Shown piece by piece: positions 58,700 to 64,000 of a stretch of DNA of 64,000 nt (position 1 is its first letter; the number at the start of each line of letters is the position of its first letter). The stretch spans positions 34,063,963 to 34,127,962 of the forward strand of contig OX638133.1 of NCBI GenBank assembly GCA_951804985.1, written 5' to 3'. The notes below the pieces were generated by a model, which was not told the DNA's origin, ran no database searches, and saw only the letters and a program-made list of their open reading frames with translations. This DNA comes from Dryomyza anilis (Eukaryota; Arthropoda; Insecta; Diptera; Dryomyzidae). The translations under genes were made by a program, and so were the position numbers.

Positions 58700-58850
58700 T
58701 TTCGTGGAAAATTGTATGAATTTGAGGTACGGTGGGATTTGGTGGGAAATTGTGAGAATTTGTGGTACGATGGGATTTTGAGGGATTTGGTGGTAAATGT
58801 GAAAATTTGAGGTACGGTGGCTAATGTGAGAATTGCATGAGGGCAAAATT
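58700..58850. repeat. Short degenerate tandem repeats (GGTACGGTGGGATTTGG)
   Basis: Words such as GAGGTACGGTGGGATTTGG, GGTACGATGGGATTTTGAGG and GTGAGAATTTGTGG recur at 30-50 bp spacing over 150 bp. The unit is irregular. Confidence 0.6.
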
Positions 58851-59064
58851 TAAAAATGATATATGTAGCAAGTTTCTTCCCTTCAACTTTTTGTATATGG
58901 TTTAACTTCAAATGTTTATCAAATACACACACTTTTCATAGCAAATACACACATTAATTAATACTGGTTTTTCGAACTTCCGTGTGATTTTACCCTTATT
59001 TTTGTAATAAATTTTACGACTTTTATTTCTTTTTCGAGTGGGCGTGAAATTACAGCATTTAGGG

Positions 59065-61052
59065 CAGGCATCTCAAACTCAGTTGGCATTACGGGCCGCA
59101 ATGGCAATTCAAATGATGAGGCGGGCCGCATTTGTAAATCATAAGAGAAAAAAAATCGCTCGTTTTTTACATTTAAAAAAAAAAAAACAATTTTAAGATT
59201 ATCAAATTTTTTCATAGATCTTCGTTAAAAGCGCTGCAGGCGAAATATTTTTTGTAAAAAATGGTGCGATTTTTGTCTGTTGAAATAATTGAAAAAATGT
59301 CCGAACTTCTTTGATCCTACCAAATATTTTGTCTGAGGTATTTACAGTGGAGTACCTATATTACAAACACTAGAGAAAATATTATAAAACAGACACCTGA
59401 CAATCATCCAAAATTGTTGCTATTTTTTATGTCGGCAAAATTGTACGATATCGAATTAGATCTTGTACCAATATCGAGGCCAAATCGTACTAAAACTACA
59501 AAAATAGTTCAAAGCGACATATTGCAGTTTTTTTTTTCGAAACGATAATAAAAACTATTCTGCATTAATATTGCATCAAATAGTTAAAATATATCGATAT
59601 TTATTTGAAAATCATTGAGATATCGATGTGGAAAATGTTTAAATTATCCTAACATAAAATATTACTCTACGAAAATTACAAAATTTAAAAAATTAGCAAC
59701 AAGATTGGATTTTTGTCATCCAAGTTTGTTCGAGGAAACTTCAAGACATAAATGACATGTCAGACTGGTAACCAATTTTTTTCAGATTTTTCGATTTAAA
59801 CAATACTTAAACTATTGAAAAAGTTTGTTTTTTAAAAATCCGTATATAAATTTGATATTTGAATAAATTTGAAAAGGTTTCCTTTTTATGAACAATTAAT
59901 TTAAATTACAATGACAGTGACCATTGATTAGATGTTCAGATTTAGGACTTATGACGAAGTTGGTTTTATTTTCATAAAGCCAGGTTTACTGCATTCTACG
60001 GTCAAGAGTTTTTTTTTCTACAAAAACTGATTATTGATTCATTTTTTGAAACTTTGAACCAATGTAACTTTGGAGAAGGTGAGTGTTGAACTCTGGTAGT
60101 TTTGATGTGGAATGTCTTTAATACGAAAAAAAATAACTTACTAAAAAAAATATTAAAATGATTCCAATTCCAGTTGTGCAAAGCAAGTTTCTTGGTTAAA
60201 AACTTATCGTTTTTTTTTATAAAAGTCCAAAGTCTGTTGCGGTTTTATTTGATACTGGAGCTAATTCCGAAAAAGGTTTTGTTAAATAGGGTCCAGTTTT
60301 TAAAATTTTTAAGTTTTAATTATTTTTCTCTCCTTTTATTTTTAATAGTCGAACGTACAAAACTATGCGCCAATATATATTTTTTATATTCAAAAGTTTA
60401 CAATAAATTTTAAAATGTATGCATAAAAAACAATATTACTTGATGAAAAAAAATGTAAAAAATATTGTTGTGCCATTTTGCAAAGTCATGTATAATATTT
60501 AAAATGACAATTAGGAAAATAAATTAAGACTCTATATCAAAAACTTATTAATATCTAATTATTAAATTTTAGAAAATAATGAACCTACAAAAATATTGAT
60601 TTTTTTAATTAATTAATAAGTTTTTAACCAAGATTAGTAATTTAATTTCGTATATGCACCCAGAAAAAAATACTATATAAATAATAGTTTTTTACTATTA
60701 AAAATATTCAATAGGATAAATTATTTTTTTAATCGGAAAATACCATTAAATACTAGAAAATTCCATGACATTGCCATTGAGTTTATATGAAAATTTTTAT
60801 TTTTTGTATATTATTAAATCAATAATTGTCCTATTGACCAATTTTAATGGGATTTGAGGGAATTTTTTTCTGGGTGTGGCATGTTAAATTGGATACATGG
60901 CGCTGCACAAAAATTCACAACAATACATAATAATTATTTTAACGCCTGAAAATATAATAAATATTTAATATTATTAAATATATTAATAATGTTTAAAAAG
61001 TCTTCGCGGGCCGCAGATGAAAGGTTGGCGGGCCGCGTTTTTGACATGCCTG
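59065..61052. mobile_element. hAT element, about 2 kb, no intact transposase
   Basis: ATTTAGGG flanks both sides exactly (59057-59064 and 61053-61060). The ends CAGGCATCTCAAACTC and TTTTTGACATGCCTG are inverted, with GGGCCGC repeats just inside both ends. The 8-bp duplication and CAGGCAT ends fit the hAT superfamily. The interior is AT-rich with no transposase motif I can recognise, so it is non-autonomous or fully decayed. A small MITE sits at about 60659-60880. Confidence 0.92.
60659..60880. mobile_element. Small MITE with CACCCAGAAAAAAA ends
   Basis: The left CACCCAGAAAAAAATA and the right TTTTTTTCTGGGTG are inverted. The interior contains ATTCAATAGGATAAA and, inverted, TTGTCCTATTGACC. 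About 220 bp, without coding sequence, nested in the hAT element. Confidence 0.7.
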
Positions 61053-61089
61053 ATTTAGGGTAAAAAATCCAGAAATTCCATTTGAAATT

Positions 61090-61675
61090 TTAAAGACTCC
61101 AATTTAAAATCAGAAATTTGAAATTCAAAAGACATCAATTGAAATTCTGAAAATTTCCATTTGAAATTTGAAAATTTCCATTTAAAATTCAAAAAAATTT
61201 CATTTCAAATTCAGAAATTTTCAGTTGAAATTCAAAAATTTTTATTTAAAATTCGGAAATTTCCATTGGAAATTCAGAAATGTATTTTTGTAATTCAGAA
61301 GTTTCCATTTGAAATTTAGAACATTTCCAATTGAAATTCAGAAAATTTTCAAATTTTAAATTTGAAATTCAGAAATTTAAATATGAAATGCAGAAGTTTC
61401 CATTTGAAAATCAGTAATTTTCATTTGAAATTCAGAAATTTCGATTTGAAATTCTGAAATTACCATATGAAATTTAGAAATTTCCATTTGAAATTCTGAA
61501 ATGTTTATTTGAAATTCAAAAGTTTCCATTTGAAATTAAGAAAGTTCCATTTGAAATTCAAAAGTTTCCATTTAAATTTCAAATGAAAATTTCTTAATTT
61601 CAATTGATGCTTTCGAATTTCAATGAAATTTCTATTGATGTCCTTTGAATTTCAATTGATCTTTTTTGAATTACA
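61090..61675. repeat. Minisatellite of about 20-27 bp units
   Basis: Degenerate copies of ATTTGAAATTCAGAAATTTC repeat about 20 times over 500 bp. From about 61575 the orientation flips (AATTTCAAATGAAAATTTC, AATTTCAATTGATGC). It directly follows the target duplication of the hAT element. Confidence 0.85.
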
Positions 61676-61831
61676 TTTGTAAATGGTGTAGAGGATAGGT
61701 AGCCTAGCTACAAATATTCACAATTATACATATTTCTTAATGATTTGGCAGCAAACTATTAACATTTACTAAATATCACAGAATGTATGAATTATTTGAG
61801 CTGAATAATTTGCAACTGCAATGGTGTTTAA

Positions 61832-62434
61832 GGGCCGGTTTTGCAGTGGTAGTTTAACTAGATTTGTGGATTAAACGTAGTTTAATCTCAGAATTCTGTT
61901 TTACAGTGACTTTTAATCGTCGTTTAAAATCAGTTTAAACGTCTAACGTTGGTGTTTAAACTACTTTTAAAATCTTAATGTTTTTGACAGATACTATCCA
62001 CAAGAATGAGAGTTGCACTCTTTTTGAACTGTCCATCCACACTCTCTGATTCTTGTTTCAGCATTGTCTGTCGGCATGTTTGTGTTCTGTTTGTTTTTTT
62101 GTATTTCAGCATTGTATAAATCAAACGTCTATCCTCACATGCACTAAAATAGCTCGATCTTTTGTATATTTAATTTATTTTATTAATCTAAAATCTATTT
62201 TCAATGTCTTAATATACAAAATGTTTGCATAAAATTATCAGCAGTTCCAAATGAGAGAAATAATCGATAATTTGTTGACGTATGCCAGTGATGCCATATT
62301 TATCCAACTTGAATCAGTTCATTTTAAACTTTCACTGTAAAACAGCTATCAAAGTTAAACGTCTTTTAAATTAATGAGACGTTTAATTAAACAAAGGTAA
62401 AACTAGGTTTAAACTAGCACTGTAAAACCGGCCC
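61832..62434. mobile_element. PIF/Harbinger-like MITE, 603 bp
   Basis: TAA flanks both sides (61829-61831 and 62435-62437). The ends GGGCCGGTTTTGCAGTGGTA and CACTGTAAAACCGGCCC are inverted, and TAGTTTAA/TTAAACTA extends the match inward. A 3-bp TAA/TTA duplication with GGGCC ends fits PIF/Harbinger. GTTTAAAC-like words recur inside. No transposase frame. Confidence 0.82.
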
Positions 62435-62934
62435 TAAGAGTCTAATACTTTTCAATCATACTTGTTTTCTTAGTTTATCAACGTTTTTGTTGGTGTGTAA
62501 AAAAACTAAATAAATCTTTTTCGAAATTCGAAAACTAATTCGAAAATTTGTAGGTTTATTTCTTGACTACATTCTTAGTTTTTTCCTATTACATAACGTT
62601 TTCACCCCACTACTTAGAATACAAAAAAAATAGTGCTGTTGAAATATATGAAAATAAAAATAAAAGCAATTTTTCTTTTAACTTACAAGATTAATTTTAG
62701 TATAGTATTGAATACGTTTTAAAAATAAAATCGGGTAGAAAATCGGAAAATTTTGATTTTTCAGACAATTAATTATTTATATATTTTTTTTGATAAACAT
62801 TTATAGCAATTCAGTAATTCTACCTTTCAAATATGCCGTTGAATACAAATATTTATGCCTGTAAATACTCAATTTATTTCTATTACGTAGCCCTTTTGAA
62901 TCGGGTAAAAACTATTATATGTTAATAATTGTTA

Positions 62935-63840
62935 CGTTTTAGTTTTTTCGATATTTTCTATAATTTTTTCGGTAAAAAATGATTTCGCCATATTAAATTT
63001 CTACATTATTAGTTTTCGACATTTTGTTTTTCAACATTTTAGTTTTCAACATTTTTTTATTTCGACATTTTAGTTTTCGACATTTTTGTTTTCGACATTT
63101 TCAGGTTTCGGCATTTTTATTTTCTACATTTTTATCTTCGGTATTCTTAGTTTCGATATTTTAAATTTCACTTATCGTACCAGACCCGATCAAAAAATGT
63201 CGAAAATTAAAATGCCGAAACATAAAAATGTTGAAATACAATTTTCAAAAAATGTCGAAAAAAAATGTCGAAACCTAAAAATGTCGAAATATTAAAAGCG
63301 AAACAATTTTTGGCCGAAACAATAAATGTCGAAAAAATATTTTAATGTCGAAAAAAAACTTTGAAAATAAATATGTACTCATTTTTATTATAGGAGCAAA
63401 AAATCTCGAAAGTTAAAATGTTGAAATATCAAAATGTTGAAATACAAATTTCAAATCTTTTTTGAGCCATTTTTTTACTATGCATTTTGTTACTATGCAT
63501 TCATTTCGAAATTTTCTATTTTTATTTTCGGTTAAAAATGATTTCGCCATTTTAAATTTCGACATTTTTATTTTTCGACATCTTATTTTACAACATTTTA
63601 GTTTTCAACATTTTTGTTTTCGACATTTTTGTTTTCGACATTTTCAGGTTTCGGCATTTTTATTTTCTACATTTTTGTCTTCGTTATTTTTAGTTTCGAT
63701 ATTTTAAATTTCGACTGATCGTACCAGACCCGATCAAAAAATGTCGAAAATTAAATTAGGTTTAGGCATTTTTATTTTCTACATATTTGTCTTCGGTATT
63801 TTTAGTTTTGATATTTTAAATTTCGAATTATCGTACCAAA
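62935..63840. repeat. Minisatellite field of TTTTCGACATTTTAG units
   Basis: Units of about 15-17 bp on the theme TTTTCGACATTTT run 62990-63175 and again 63535-63720. Each is followed by the identical landmark TCGTACCAGACCCGATCAAA and then by the inverse theme AAAATGTCGAAA. A third, shorter block ends at about 63835. The blocks are direct copies about 540 bp apart, each with an inverted tail. Frames at 63086 and 63462 are repeat artefacts. Confidence 0.85.
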
Positions 63841-63864
63841 CACTTTTCAACTCCTATATGAGCA

Positions 63865-64000
63865 AGTCTACACCAAATCTCGCAGGATTAACTCACTCTT
63901 TTCGATTTCAATGATATGTTGGCAACTGATAAAGGGTATCGGGATCTGCATTCACCGCACTTCCAGAGATACAGTCCAAAGTTAAAAAATTGTCAATGAT
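63865..64000. mobile_element. MITE with ACACCAAAT ends, second copy, cut by window edge
   Basis: TCTACACCAAATCTCGC, TTTTCGATTTCAATGA, TTGGCAACTGATAAAGGGTA and ACTTCCAGAGATACAGT match 18090-18250 in order. The outermost end is diverged and the right half lies outside the window. Confidence 0.68.

Overview
The window looks like nuclear DNA of a higher fly (Diptera, Schizophora). It is AT-rich, has short GT-AG introns of 54-86 bp, carries GTCT/CAGA-bearing dispersed repeats of the dipteran mini-me/Helitron type, and holds one gene of the insect organic-anion-transporter (Oatp) family. I cannot place it to genus. No bacterial, plasmid or CRISPR features are present.

Layout. 1-3655 is a 171-bp satellite array that runs off the left edge and ends in decayed monomers. 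3656-50000 is a gene-poor stretch packed with nested transposable elements: three non-autonomous Helitron-like copies, six copies of one tRNA-derived SINE, two decayed Tc1/mariner elements and a fold-back derivative of one of them, several hAT-type palindromic MITEs with exact 8-bp target duplications, two or three large fold-back elements, at least seven copies of a MITE with TACACACAGAA ends, and decayed non-LTR retrotransposon pieces. 50848-56854 is the only clear protein gene, a nine-exon Oatp that joins into an 819-residue protein and most resembles insect Oatp74D, the ecdysone importer. Its sixth intron is filled with broken reverse-transcriptase sequence. 57400-64000 returns to repeats: a palindromic MITE also found upstream of the gene, a 2-kb hAT element, a PIF/Harbinger-like MITE and two AT-rich minisatellite fields.

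The main story is insertion history rather than gene cooperation. A SINE sits inside a Helitron, which sits inside a fold-back element that also contains a fresh 439-bp duplication. A second SINE and an unrelated MITE interrupt an endonuclease relic. A fold-back element and a third SINE interrupt a repeat that carries a short open frame. That frame, at 27092 and 31147, differs between its two copies mostly at synonymous positions with frame-preserving gaps, so it may be an unrecognised coding family.
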